Positions 1-8,689 of a DNA stretch of 12,578 nucleotides are shown here, piece by piece. A model generated the notes under the pieces. The model saw only the letters and a program-made list of their open reading frames with translations. It was not told the DNA's origin and did no database searches. The translations under genes were made by a program, and so were the position numbers. How positions within the stretch are numbered: the stretch's first letter is position 1; every line of letters begins with the position of its first letter. This stretch comes from Burkholderiaceae bacterium (GTDB taxonomy: Bacteria > Pseudomonadota > Gammaproteobacteria > Burkholderiales > Burkholderiaceae): the NCBI GenBank assembly GCA_023253905.1, contig JALREG010000391.1, positions 1-12,578 on the forward strand. The letters are read 5' to 3'.

Positions 1-145
1 TCTTTTTATCCTTAAAATTCTTTTTGAGCCACCCCCAAACCCATTTCTGCTGAACTGCCTCGACTACATATTTGGAATCAGAGTAGATGGTCACTGGAAT
101 GCCAGGTTTTTTTATTGCCCTGAGTCCATCGATTACGGCGAGCAG

Positions 146-148
<3 letters not shown>
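1..148 (-). pseudogene. rnhA: RNase HI internal fragment, foreign to the rest of the window
   Basis: Reading the minus strand from 148 down to 2 gives 49 uninterrupted codons that match the middle of RNase HI, the enzyme that cuts RNA in RNA-DNA hybrids. Visible are [11 protein letters not shown] (the helix that follows the catalytic Glu), [14 protein letters not shown] (the DS carries the third-strand catalytic Asp, Asp70 in E. coli numbering) and a Trp-rich handle region [15 protein letters not shown]. The Lys-rich GWLKKNF style resembles Bacteroidetes enzymes. The fragment runs off the window at base 1, so its C-terminus is unseen. At the other end it stops at the junction with infB: the position expected to be Glu (as in MELLA) reads Gln, and the N-terminal catalytic Asp region is absent. 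Base composition is about 43% GC, unlike everything after it. It is partial and out of context, not a functional gene here. Confidence 0.8.
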
Positions 149-1657
<1,509 letters not shown>

Positions 1658-1666
1658 GGCAGCACG

Positions 1667-2044
1667 ATGGCTAAGCGCAGTGCATCCGCGACCCCTCGCG
1701 GGATCAGGGTCGCGGAACTGATTCATCAGGAACTCGCGCTCCTGATCCGCGGCGAACTGAAAGATCCGGGCCCGGGCATGGTCACGCTCACCGGGGTTGA
1801 TCTCACGCCCGATTACGCCTATGCCACGGTGTATTTCACGGTGCTTCCGGATGATGACGCCACCGTCAAGGCCACGACCCAGGCGCTGATGCGGGCGGCG
1901 GGTTTTTTGCGCGGTCAGATCGGCCGACGCGTTCGTATCCACACCACGCCCGAACTGCGCTTCGTGCTCGACCGCTCCACACTTCGCGGGCTGGAGCTCG
2001 ACCGTCTGATCAGCGAAGCCAACCGTCGCCAGGCTGACGAGTGA
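1667..2044 (+). CDS. rbfA: 30S ribosome-binding factor RbfA
   Basis: RbfA is a small KH-fold protein that binds the immature 30S subunit near the 5' end of 16S rRNA, assists late maturation and helps cold adaptation. The 125-residue product has the family length and features: the N-terminal RVAELIHQELALLI helix, the KDPGPGMVTLTGVDLTPDY strand region (residues about 32-50), YATVYFTVL, and the C-terminal helix/strand with LRGQIGRRV and PELRFVLD. An AAGG at 1656-1659, overlapping the infB stop codon, is placed well for the ATG at 1667. The gene overlaps truB by four bases (GTGA), so translation of infB, rbfA and truB is probably coupled. The last residues (about 110-125) are a short polar tail. 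Nothing is unusual. Confidence 0.96.
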   Translation: MAKRSASATPRGIRVAELIHQELALLIRGELKDPGPGMVTLTGVDLTPDYAYATVYFTVLPDDDATVKATTQALMRAAGFLRGQIGRRVRIHTTPELRFVLDRSTLRGLELDRLISEANRRQADE

Positions 2045-2988
2045 GTGCAGCCTCCGAGGCGCGGCAGTCCCGCGCCGAGCGCCCGGCACCCATTCGCGAT
2101 CGCGTAGACGGCGTGCTGCTGCTCGATAAGCCCAAGGGGTTGAGTTCGAACCACGCCATGCTGACTGCGCGCCGGCTGTTAGGCGCTGCCAAGGCGGGTC
2201 ATGGCGGCACGCTCGACCCCATGGCAAGCGGTCTCCTTCCGATTCTGTTTGGTGAAGCCACCAAGTTTGCGCATGACCTGCTGGAGGCCGACAAGACGTA
2301 TGCCGCGACGCTCCGGTTGGGCGAGACCAGCAGCACTGGCGACGCTGAGGGGACCCTCACCCCAACCGGCGGCCGCTTGCCTGCCGAGCCTGTATTGCGG
2401 GCCGCGCTCGAACAGTTCATCGGCGTGATGGCACAGCGCCCGCCGATGCACTCCGCGCTCAAGCATCAAGGAAGGCCCCTTTACGAGTACGCACGCAGCG
2501 GCATCGAGATCGAGCGCGCGCTGCGCGACATCACAATTCACCGGATCGACCTGCTCCATGCCGAGGGCGATACGGCGCAAATTCGTGTGGTGTGCAGCAA
2601 GGGCACGTATGTGCGAACGCTGGCCGAGGATATTGGTGAGGCGGCGGGTTGCGGGGCGTGGCTTTCGGATCTGCGTCGCGAAGCGGTCGATACGCTCACG
2701 CTCGATAGCGCGGTGTCGCTTGAAGCGCTCGAAGCGTTGCCGCTTGCCGAGCGGCGCGCCCAGTTGGCGCCGCTAGACCGTCTGCTGCAGCGTCTCACCC
2801 GGATCGAACTGGATTCGGAGTCGGCGCTGCGTCTCAGCCAGGGCCAGCGCCTGCGGGTGGCCCCGCGCACCGATTCACCGCCCGAGCGGGTGCGTGTCTA
2901 TCACGCCGATCGGCTCCTCGGCGTGGCGATGCTGGAAGAGGGCGTACTGATCTCTCAGCGCTTGATTGCCGCGCCTGCCGATTGTTGA
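2041..2988 (+). CDS. truB: tRNA pseudouridine(55) synthase TruB
   Basis: TruB converts uridine 55 in the T-loop of most tRNAs to pseudouridine and also acts as a tRNA folding chaperone. The 315-residue product opens with GVLLLDKPKGLSSN (about 24-37). It carries the catalytic motif GGTLDP, with the nucleophilic Asp at residue 59, followed by MASGLLPILFGEATKF. The later motif CSKGTYVRTLAEDIG and LSDLRR are also present, followed by a C-terminal PUA-like region. The start is GTG at 2041, which overlaps the rbfA stop as GTGA. An AGG at about 2031-2033 is a modest ribosome-binding site and translational coupling is likely. The first 20 residues are poorly conserved and polar, as is common in TruB. 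The gene closes the infB-rbfA-truB unit; typA begins 85 bases later. Confidence 0.96.
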   Translation: MSAASEARQSRAERPAPIRDRVDGVLLLDKPKGLSSNHAMLTARRLLGAAKAGHGGTLDPMASGLLPILFGEATKFAHDLLEADKTYAATLRLGETSSTGDAEGTLTPTGGRLPAEPVLRAALEQFIGVMAQRPPMHSALKHQGRPLYEYARSGIEIERALRDITIHRIDLLHAEGDTAQIRVVCSKGTYVRTLAEDIGEAAGCGAWLSDLRREAVDTLTLDSAVSLEALEALPLAERRAQLAPLDRLLQRLTRIELDSESALRLSQGQRLRVAPRTDSPPERVRVYHADRLLGVAMLEEGVLISQRLIAAPADC

Positions 2989-2997
2989 TTTCGAGGC

Positions 2998-3010
2998 GAC
3001 ACGTCGTGTC
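2998..3010. promoter_or_regulatory. Short palindrome between truB and typA
   Basis: GACACG-T-CGTGTC is a perfect 6+6 inverted repeat around a single central base, 64 bases before the typA start. The one-base centre makes it a poor hairpin and a better candidate for a protein-binding operator. The function is not known and the arms are short enough to arise by chance. Confidence 0.3.
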
Positions 3011-3073
3011 ACGCGGCGGTCACCCTAATTGTGTTTCATTTAAAACAGAACGCTATCCTCAGGACTTCCTCTC

Positions 3074-4930
3074 ATGACTACCCAGGCCATTCGCAACATC
3101 GCCATCATCGCCCACGTCGATCATGGCAAGACCACGCTGGTCGATCAGCTGCTGCGCCAGTCGGGCACCTTCCGTGCCAATCAGCAGGTGGCTGAGCGCG
3201 TGATGGATAGCAACGATCTCGAACGCGAGCGCGGCATCACGATTCTGGCCAAAAACTGTGCGGTCGATTTCGATGGCACCCGGATCAATATTGTTGATAC
3301 CCCGGGGCATGCTGACTTCGGCGGCGAGGTGGAGCGCGCGCTGTCGATGGTTGACGGCGTATTGCTGCTGGTCGATGCGGTCGAAGGACCGATGCCGCAG
3401 ACCCGCTTCGTGACGCGCAAGGCGCTTGCCTTGGGGCTTCGTCCGATTGTGGTGGTGAACAAGATTGACCGGCCGGGTGCGCGTCCTGACTGGGTAGTGA
3501 GCCAGACCTTCGATCTGTTTGACCGCCTGGGCGCAAGCGAAGAACAGCTTGATTTTCCGGTGGTGTACGCCTCGGCGGTCAATGGTTATGCGCTGGATTC
3601 GCTCCGTGATCTGCCTGCTGCTGAGGCGGGCAATTGCGATATGGATCCGCTCTTTCGGGCAGTCCTGCAGCACGTTCCGGCGCGCGCCGACGACCCGGAC
3701 GGGCCGCTTCAGCTGCAGATTTCAGCGCTGGATTATTCGAGCTATGTGGGGCGAATCGGCATCGGGCGGATCAATCGAGGACGCATTCGTACCGGGCAGC
3801 CGGTCATGATTCTTCACGGTGACCCGGCCACCAGCGGCGTGAGTCCGGTGCAGGCGAAGGTCAATCAGGTGCTCCGCTTCAAGGGGCTCGAGCGGGTGGT
3901 GGTCGACGAAGCGCAGGCTGGCGATATCGTGGCCGTCAACGGCATTGAGCAACTGGGAATCGGCTGCACGCTCGCCGATACCGCGCAGCCTGAGGCACTT
4001 CCCATGCTGAGTGTCGATGAGCCCACCATGACCATGGAGTTTCTGGTCAACACCTCGCCGATGGCAGGACGAGAAGGCCGCTTCGTGACCAGCCGGCAGC
4101 TGCGCGAGCGGCTCGAGCGCGAGTTGAAGAGCAACGTGGCGCTTCGAGTTGAATTCACGGCTGATTCGGACACGTTCATCGTGTCGGGCCGTGGTGAACT
4201 GCACCTCACCATCCTGATCGAGAACATGCGACGTGAGGGCTATGAGCTGGCTGTTTCGCGTCCCAAGCCCCGCATACAGGTGGTTGATGGTGAACGGCTC
4301 GAGCCGTTCGAAACGCTGGCGATCGATATCGAAGATGCGCACCAGGGCGGTGTCATGGAGATGCTCGCCGGACGGCGCGGTGAGCTGGTGGCCATGGAGC
4401 CCGATGGCAGAGGACGCGTGCGCCTCGACTACCGCGTACCCGCGCGTGGCCTGATCGGTTTTCACAACGAGTTTCTGAACCTGACCCGCGGTACGGGCAT
4501 CGCCAGCCATGTGTTCGATGAGTACGCCCCTTGGGCAGGTGAGATCGACGCGCGTCGCAACGGGGTGCTCATCTCGCAGGACGATGGCGCAGCCGTCACC
4601 TATGCGCTCTGGAAGCTGCAGGACCGTGGACGGATGTTTGTCAAGCCCAATGACCCGGTTTATGAGGGCATGGTGATTGGGATCCATACCCGCGACAACG
4701 ATCTGGTAGTCAATCCGATTCGCGAGAAGAAGCTCACCAACGTTCGCGCCTCGGGGAAGGACGAAAACATTCAGCTCACGCCGCCGGTTGAATTGACCCT
4801 CGAAAAGGCGGTCGAATTCATTGCCGACGATGAGCTGGTGGAGGTCACGCCTTCGTCGATTCGCCTTCGCAAGCGCTTCCTGAAGGAGCATGAACGGCGG
4901 CGTGCCTCGCGTGAGGGCGAGGCCGCCTGA
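3074..4930 (+). CDS. typA: Translational GTPase TypA/BipA
   Basis: TypA (BipA) is an EF-G-like GTPase that binds the ribosome. It supports 50S assembly and stress, low-temperature and virulence responses. The 618-residue product has the family's full length. G-domain motifs are AHVDHGKT (13-20), ERGITI (about 52-57), DTPGH (75-79), NKID (129-132) and SAVNG (about 167-171). An EF-Tu-like domain II follows, then a domain III with GRGELHL and an EF-G-like domain V with [13 protein letters not shown]. The BipA-specific C-terminal domain includes [18 protein letters not shown] and [13 protein letters not shown]. An AGGA at 3061-3064 lies 9 bases before the ATG. It follows truB on the same strand across an 85-base gap, so it may be co-transcribed or have its own promoter. 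The truB-typA order fits Betaproteobacteria. Confidence 0.96.
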   Translation: MTTQAIRNIAIIAHVDHGKTTLVDQLLRQSGTFRANQQVAERVMDSNDLERERGITILAKNCAVDFDGTRINIVDTPGHADFGGEVERALSMVDGVLLLVDAVEGPMPQTRFVTRKALALGLRPIVVVNKIDRPGARPDWVVSQTFDLFDRLGASEEQLDFPVVYASAVNGYALDSLRDLPAAEAGNCDMDPLFRAVLQHVPARADDPDGPLQLQISALDYSSYVGRIGIGRINRGRIRTGQPVMILHGDPATSGVSPVQAKVNQVLRFKGLERVVVDEAQAGDIVAVNGIEQLGIGCTLADTAQPEALPMLSVDEPTMTMEFLVNTSPMAGREGRFVTSRQLRERLERELKSNVALRVEFTADSDTFIVSGRGELHLTILIENMRREGYELAVSRPKPRIQVVDGERLEPFETLAIDIEDAHQGGVMEMLAGRRGELVAMEPDGRGRVRLDYRVPARGLIGFHNEFLNLTRGTGIASHVFDEYAPWAGEIDARRNGVLISQDDGAAVTYALWKLQDRGRMFVKPNDPVYEGMVIGIHTRDNDLVVNPIREKKLTNVRASGKDENIQLTPPVELTLEKAVEFIADDELVEVTPSSIRLRKRFLKEHERRRASREGEAA

Positions 4931-5023
4931 GGCTTTGCCGGATCCCGTGCGCTGCTTCTTCGGTACAACACGGAAAAAAACTCGTGTTCTCCCTATTGGC
5001 GCCTGCGCATTTATCCGGCATTC

Positions 5024-5051
5024 TTCGGTCTTGCATGGATCCGGGGATAAA
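5024..5051 (+). promoter_or_regulatory. Weak sigma-70-like promoter candidate before the H1-SWIB gene
   Basis: TTCGGT (5024-5029) and GATAAA (5046-5051) are separated by 16 bases and lie about 65 bases before the ATG at 5117. The -10 box matches four of six consensus positions and the -35 box is poor. The gene stands alone between typA and a terminator, so a promoter is expected in this gap, but this placement is only a guess. Confidence 0.25.
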
Positions 5052-5066
5052 TCGTTTTTTTCCCCG
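5042..5066. promoter_or_regulatory. Imperfect inverted repeat in the leader of the H1-SWIB gene
   Basis: The left arm at 5042-5051 pairs with the right arm at 5057-5066 around the loop TCGTT. It has ten positions with one T-T mismatch, a GGGGA/TCCCC core and an A/T-rich inner part. No U tract follows the stem, so it is not a standard terminator for plus-strand transcription. It could be a leader hairpin or an operator. It overlaps the candidate -10 box. Confidence 0.35.
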
Positions 5067-5103
5067 TGACCGGCAAGACCGCTATCCACCCCGGATTCGA
5101 ACC

Positions 5104-5108
5104 AGGAG
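5104..5108 (+). promoter_or_regulatory. Ribosome-binding site fixing the H1-SWIB start
   Basis: AGGAG lies 8 bases before the ATG at 5117. The same frame is open back to 5066, but the upstream codons lack both a ribosome-binding site and family similarity, so this site decides the start. Confidence 0.75.
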
Positions 5109-5116
5109 AGTCGAAC

Positions 5117-5542
5117 ATGGCAACTGCCAAGAAGGCCGCAAAGAAACCCGCCGCCAAGAAGCCCGCCGCTAAAGTAGCGGCGAAGAAGCCAGCCGCCAAG
5201 AAAGCGGCCCCGGCCAAGAAAGCTGCGCCAGCCAAGAAAGCTGCGCCCGCCAAAAAAGCGGCCCCCGCGAAAAAGCCGGCTGCCAAAAAGGCCCGTACCC
5301 CCAACGCTGCATTCATGAAGGCCCTGACCCCCAGCGCCGCCCTGGCTGCCGTGGTGGGTGACAAGCCGCTGCCGCGTACCGAAGTCGTGAAGCGTATGTG
5401 GGAGTACATCAAGAAGGCCAAGCTTCAGGATGCGACCAACAAGCGTCAGATCAACGCTGACGACAAGCTGAAGGCAGTGTTTGGGAAAGCGTCGGTCAAC
5501 ATGTTCGAGATGACCAAGCTGGTGGGCAAGCACCTCAGCTGA
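5117..5542 (+). CDS. Histone H1-like / SWIB domain fusion protein
   Basis: This 141-residue protein has two parts. Residues 1 to about 60 are almost only Lys, Ala and Pro, like eukaryotic and bacterial H1-type tails (for example Bordetella BpH1 and Chlamydia Hc-type proteins). They include four tandem copies of AAPAKK at residues 30-53. Residues about 66-141 form a SWIB/MDM2-type domain, with FMKALTPSAALAAVVG, LPRTEVVKRMWEYIK, ATNKRQINADDKLKAVFG and VNMFEMTKLVGKHL. The tail should bind DNA through charge. The SWIB fold is known from eukaryotic chromatin-remodelling complexes and from Chlamydia topoisomerase fusions. A nucleoid-associated role is therefore inferred, not shown. The gene stands alone: a 186-base gap precedes it and a strong terminator follows 51 bases after the stop. 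Such fusions are known in Betaproteobacteria and Chlamydiae, but their partners are unclear. Confidence 0.9.
   Translation: MATAKKAAKKPAAKKPAAKVAAKKPAAKKAAPAKKAAPAKKAAPAKKAAPAKKPAAKKARTPNAAFMKALTPSAALAAVVGDKPLPRTEVVKRMWEYIKKAKLQDATNKRQINADDKLKAVFGKASVNMFEMTKLVGKHLS
5204..5275 (+). repeat. Four 18-base in-frame repeats encoding AAPAKK
   Basis: Four consecutive 18-base units encode AAPAKK in the basic tail of the H1-SWIB protein. The units differ at third codon positions (GCG/GCT, CCG/CCA/CCC, AAG/AAA). They are therefore old enough to have drifted, or are held by selection on the protein. The number of units could vary between strains. Confidence 0.85.
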
Positions 5543-5593
5543 CAGGCGAGCACCTCAACCGCTGGCGCCTGGCGCTGGCGGTGGTGTTCAACC

Positions 5594-5625
5594 GGAAAAA
5601 GCGGCCTCACGGGGCCGCTTTTTTT
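5594..5625. terminator. Rho-independent terminator, probably bidirectional
   Basis: The stem pairs AAAGCGGCC with GGCCGCTTT around the loop TCACGG (5607-5612) and is followed by a run of seven T (5619-5625). Five A residues (5596-5600) precede the stem, giving a T-run on the minus strand too. It can therefore end both the H1-SWIB transcript and the convergent minus-strand transcript ending at 5821. Confidence 0.92.
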
Positions 5626-5820
5626 ATGCGCTCAGCCTGAGCCCAAACCGGCGGGTCCAGGCGGTTGCGCCCAGGGGCTCACCGGCTCGCGCTGAATGCC
5701 CATGGGTTGATCAACCGTATGCCGTAGCCGCAGCAGTCGTTGGTGTTTCGGGTTCCTGAGGCAGCATCACAGGCGCGTGCGTCTGGCTCAGAGCCTTGGC
5801 GCCAAAGCTGCCCCGTCTGC
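5626..5820. other. Intergenic stretch with no recognised gene
   Basis: Between the terminator and the stop codon of the minus-strand membrane protein I see no convincing reading frame on either strand. Short minus-strand frames are broken by stops within about 30 codons and match nothing I know. It would be the 3' untranslated region of the minus-strand unit. Confidence 0.6.
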
Positions 5821-6186
5821 CTACCGACGCGGCTCAGAGCCCTCCGCAGGGTCGGTCGGCTTGGCGCGGATGAAGTCTCCCTCGATCACGGTACCCTGGC
5901 GGACCGGACTTGCAGCGGTACGCGCTTCGGCCTGTCGGAGGGCTTCGCGCGCTGCCGCATCGATGGATTCGCGCAACTGCTTGCGCAGCTTGCGAGTTCG
6001 CCACCAAATCCATCCGCCCGCGAGCACGCCCACCACAAGCAGGCCAGCGAACACGAAAACAGATAAAAAAAGCGCCGCGCCGATGACCGCAAGACCGACG
6101 ATTCCGGCGATGAATTTCGCCACAGGGCCACCGCCCTGGACGTTGGCCTGGAATTGAAGGCGTATGGGCTTGTTGGGGTCCTGCAA
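5821..6186 (-). CDS. Small membrane protein of unknown function
   Basis: The product is 121 residues. A short polar N-terminus (residues 1-23, MQDPNKPIRLQF then Gly-rich) leads into a long hydrophobic stretch at about 24-62. This is enough for one long or two closely spaced membrane helices and ends in GGWIWW. A basic and amphipathic helical segment follows (RTRKLRKQLRESIDAAAREALRQAE), then a C-terminal piece with TVIEGDFIR. A VIEGE/D motif near the end recurs in small uncharacterised proteobacterial membrane proteins as I remember them. The start is TTG at 6184-6186, chosen because AGGAG lies 6 bases upstream. It sits 79 bases downstream of the AsmA-family gene on the same strand and may share its transcript. 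I cannot assign a function. Confidence 0.75.
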   Translation of the reverse strand: MQDPNKPIRLQFQANVQGGGPVAKFIAGIVGLAVIGAALFLSVFVFAGLLVVGVLAGGWIWWRTRKLRKQLRESIDAAAREALRQAEARTAASPVRQGTVIEGDFIRAKPTDPAEGSEPRR

Positions 6187-6192
6187 GAGCGG

Positions 6193-6197
6193 CTCCT
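6193..6197 (-). promoter_or_regulatory. Ribosome-binding site supporting a TTG start
   Basis: The minus strand reads AGGAG with a 6-base spacer before the TTG at 6186. It is the strongest evidence that the small membrane protein starts with this rare codon. Confidence 0.7.
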
Positions 6198-6213
6198 GGG
6201 CGGGGGATGGCTA

Positions 6214-6234
6214 CCCCACGAATGATACGTGGGG
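6214..6234 (-). other. Hairpin between the AsmA-family gene and the small membrane protein gene
   Basis: CCCCACG (6214-6220) and CGTGGGG (6228-6234) form a perfect 7-base stem with a 7-base loop in the 79-base gap. No T-run follows on the minus strand, so it is not a classic terminator. It may be an mRNA processing or stability element that sets different levels of the two genes. Confidence 0.4.
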
Positions 6235-6265
6235 GCGACGGCTCCGAAAACCAGCCATTCGCTGC

Positions 6266-8689
6266 TCAGCGCCGAAACCGTGGCGGCAGCATTGACGCGA
6301 TATCCACTCGCCACTCCGGCTGGCTGAGCGGACCCCTGACCTGCACGGGAAGGCTGAACCGATTCAAGGCCGCGAGCAGCGGGTCGCTGCCGGCACTCAC
6401 CAGACCTACGCGAAAGTTGGCCTCCACGGCCTGCTGCTGAAGATCGACGACGCCGCTACCACTGGCCCGCACCATGGCTGTTTCAAGGAGCAGATCGCGG
6501 CTTCTCGCCTTGCCATCGCGAACGTTGAAGCGGGCGGCCAGGCGATTGAACTCGGTGAAGCTTCCGGCCGTGACGGTTGTAGACTGAGCGACCTCTGCGG
6601 CGTCGGCCCGGGCGTCACGGCCCGCGCGAATACGCTGCGCGGCATCGCGTACTGCCCGCGGCAGGTCGACCCCGTGAAGCCGACCATCGTTGACCGTCAA
6701 CGCGACGTCGCCGCTGAGGCTGTCCGCCAGCGGAGCGTTTGCTAGCTGACCGCTCAGTTCGGCGCGCCAGTCGGCGAGTCCCTCGAGGCGGCGCGGCTGT
6801 CCCAGGGTGTCGAGCAGAGCCGCGATGTCGACTGCGCGAGCCTGAGTGGCGAGGGTGAAGCGCTCGCTCAGACGATTGAAGTCGGCCTGCGCGGTCAGGG
6901 TTCCGCCATGCATGGAAAGAGACAGGGCGGGGATCCGGAACCCCTCTTCATAGGATTGCGCCGAGAGTTTCACTGCGGCGGCGCGAACCCAGTCGGCCTT
7001 CAGCTGCCCGACCTGCAGGTCTGCAGTCCAGTGGCCGCCCGCTGCGCGCTGAAGTGTGGCGGCAAGTGTGTGCGCCTGCGGCTTGACCGGTTCGGTTGAG
7101 GCCGCGCGCGCCCGGGTGTTCGCGGGTAGGGGCGGAGCACTGGCGCGGCCAGGCTCTGCAGAGCGCTCCGCTTGCCGGCTGATCTGGGCATCGGCGCGAC
7201 GCGAGGGAGCCTCGAGGGCATGGAGTACCGGTGAAAGAAGGGCGTCGACGCGATCGAGGTCGAGTTGATCCGCGACCAGCGTGTGGGCAAGGCGGCCTTC
7301 TGTCCGGGTGGGGTCATAGCGGGTGCGTAGCCGCATGAGGCTCGCCTCAAGGCGCGTTTCGATATCGGCATCGATGGTTCGGGCGGAGCCTTCCGTGTGG
7401 AGGGAGCCGCTGAGCGGTAACCGGACCGTGGGTTGACCCGAGCCTGGGTCGAGCGCCAAGGTGCCTGCAATCTGCCCCAGATTGATACTCGCTGCATCGA
7501 GGTCCGCGCGTATTGCTCCGGTGAGCCGGAGGGTCGACTCAAGCGACCCGGCTGTGGCATCCGCTGACAGCGTGAGGCGGCTGGCCGAGAAGTTCTGCAC
7601 GCCGCCCGACAGGCCGTCCAGCGTGAGCTTCAGGTCGAGCTCTTGTGAACCGCGCCAACGCAGCGCCGCGTCGATCGGCTTGCCGCGGCTGGTGGGGTTG
7701 GCGATGACGACTTCGGGAAGCGCCAGGCTGGCCTCGAACGTACCGTGACGCACGCGCCCGCGCGCGTTCGCCTCCATGCCGCTGGCCACAAAGGTCAACC
7801 GGGTCCCGTCGTATTCGAGCGCAGCGCCGCGGGCGTGCGCGGCGTCAATTGCCCAGTCGCCACCGCCCACCTTCAAGCCGATGGCGAAAGACTCGAGGCG
7901 GCCGACCAGGCCAGGGCGACCCAGGGTGACCGACATGCGCCGCGCCCGAGCGTTCGCGTCGAGCGGGCGCCCATCCTTGAAGCCGCGCACGCTCATTTCC
8001 GCCCCGCGAACGCCGACGGTTCGCTTTGTCGGGTCGATGTCGAGTGTGCCGCTGACCCGTACCAGTGCGCTGAGACCCAATGGGGCGGACACCCAGCGCG
8101 CACGCAGCGACATGGGCGTGACCATCTTTGAATCAACCTCATCGAGCTTGAGTTCGATGTCGTCGAGCCAGACGATGATGCCGCGCGCGGCGTCCGAATA
8201 TTCGATGCTTGCCTCGGAGAGCTCGACCTTGCCGATTTCGAGTCGCGGGCGGCGCGCTGGCGGCTCATCGCCCGGTGCGGTATCGGGGGTGGCTGACAGC
8301 GGCGCAATCAGATTGTCGATGTTGCGGGTGCCATCAGCGCGCTGTTCGATGCTGAGGTGGAGCCCCTTCACCCGTGCGTGCTCAACGATCACCCGACCGC
8401 GAAGAAGGGGCAACCACGCGATTTCAACGTTGGCGCGTTCGATGCTGGCGGCCTGCCGCTCTGAACCCACATCGGACAAGGTCGCGCGTGGCACCGCCAC
8501 GGACAGCACAGGCCAGAGCGAGAGCGCGAGTGAGCCCTCGAAGCGGAGTTCGCGCCCATAGCGCTCGCGAACGAACTCGCGCACTTCGTCGGCGGCGGCC
8601 TCGGGGTCAAATCTTGTGATGAGGGTAGCGGCCAGGGCCGCCACGATGCCCGCAGCGACGACCGCGAACACTACGATGCGGAATTTCAT
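6266..8689 (-). CDS. AsmA family protein (inner-membrane anchored, periplasmic)
   Basis: AsmA-family proteins are anchored in the inner membrane and extend into the periplasm. They belong to the large AsmA/TamB/YhdP group linked to outer-membrane lipid transport and biogenesis. The 807-residue product has an N-terminal membrane segment (about 4-23) and then the typical AsmA start: FDPEAAADEVREFVRERYGRE, GSLALSLWPVLSV and a LLRGRVIVEHARVKGLHL repeat. Long beta-rich repeats follow. A Pro/Ala/Arg-rich linker lies at about 492-538. The conserved AsmA C-terminal region has VNDGRLHGVDLPRAV (about 665-680), FTEFNRLAARFNVRDG (about 711-726), ASGSGVVDL and VQVRGPLSQPEWRV. I chose the ATG at 8689 because it places the membrane helix at the N-terminus; an in-frame GTG at 8737 would add 16 unlikely residues. 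It is divergent from the gene at 8881. The exact substrate is unknown. Confidence 0.9.
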   Translation of the reverse strand: MKFRIVVFAVVAAGIVAALAATLITRFDPEAAADEVREFVRERYGRELRFEGSLALSLWPVLSVAVPRATLSDVGSERQAASIERANVEIAWLPLLRGRVIVEHARVKGLHLSIEQRADGTRNIDNLIAPLSATPDTAPGDEPPARRPRLEIGKVELSEASIEYSDAARGIIVWLDDIELKLDEVDSKMVTPMSLRARWVSAPLGLSALVRVSGTLDIDPTKRTVGVRGAEMSVRGFKDGRPLDANARARRMSVTLGRPGLVGRLESFAIGLKVGGGDWAIDAAHARGAALEYDGTRLTFVASGMEANARGRVRHGTFEASLALPEVVIANPTSRGKPIDAALRWRGSQELDLKLTLDGLSGGVQNFSASRLTLSADATAGSLESTLRLTGAIRADLDAASINLGQIAGTLALDPGSGQPTVRLPLSGSLHTEGSARTIDADIETRLEASLMRLRTRYDPTRTEGRLAHTLVADQLDLDRVDALLSPVLHALEAPSRRADAQISRQAERSAEPGRASAPPLPANTRARAASTEPVKPQAHTLAATLQRAAGGHWTADLQVGQLKADWVRAAAVKLSAQSYEEGFRIPALSLSMHGGTLTAQADFNRLSERFTLATQARAVDIAALLDTLGQPRRLEGLADWRAELSGQLANAPLADSLSGDVALTVNDGRLHGVDLPRAVRDAAQRIRAGRDARADAAEVAQSTTVTAGSFTEFNRLAARFNVRDGKARSRDLLLETAMVRASGSGVVDLQQQAVEANFRVGLVSAGSDPLLAALNRFSLPVQVRGPLSQPEWRVDIASMLPPRFRR

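Noticed and set aside
3029..3059. Possible sigma-70 promoter just before typA (TTGTGT and a TATCCT-like box)
   Set aside because: Spacing is poor (17 or 19 bases depending on the box). Transcription would start around 3065, downstream of the AGGA at 3061-3064, which would remove the ribosome-binding site.
4967..4988. Inverted repeat AACACG/CGTGTT around an A-rich 10-base loop after typA, considered as a terminator
   Set aside because: The stem is only 6 bases, is not GC-rich, and no T-run follows on the plus strand.
3722..5533. A 603-codon open frame on the minus strand opposite typA and the H1-SWIB gene
   Set aside because: It includes Gly/Phe/Leu-rich low-complexity sequence that is just the antisense of the Lys/Ala repeats. 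It crosses two real genes and has no domain support.
5525..5557. Two copies of a 12-base motif (GCAAGCACCTCA and GCGAGCACCTCA) around the H1-SWIB stop, considered as a target-site duplication
   Set aside because: They are imperfect, very short and enclose only about ten bases, so no inserted element can lie between them.
7776..8561. A 261-codon plus-strand open frame inside the AsmA-family gene
   Set aside because: It is rich in Arg, Ser and Pro with no motif, which is typical of an antisense frame of a GC-rich gene. The AsmA reading is clearly conserved.
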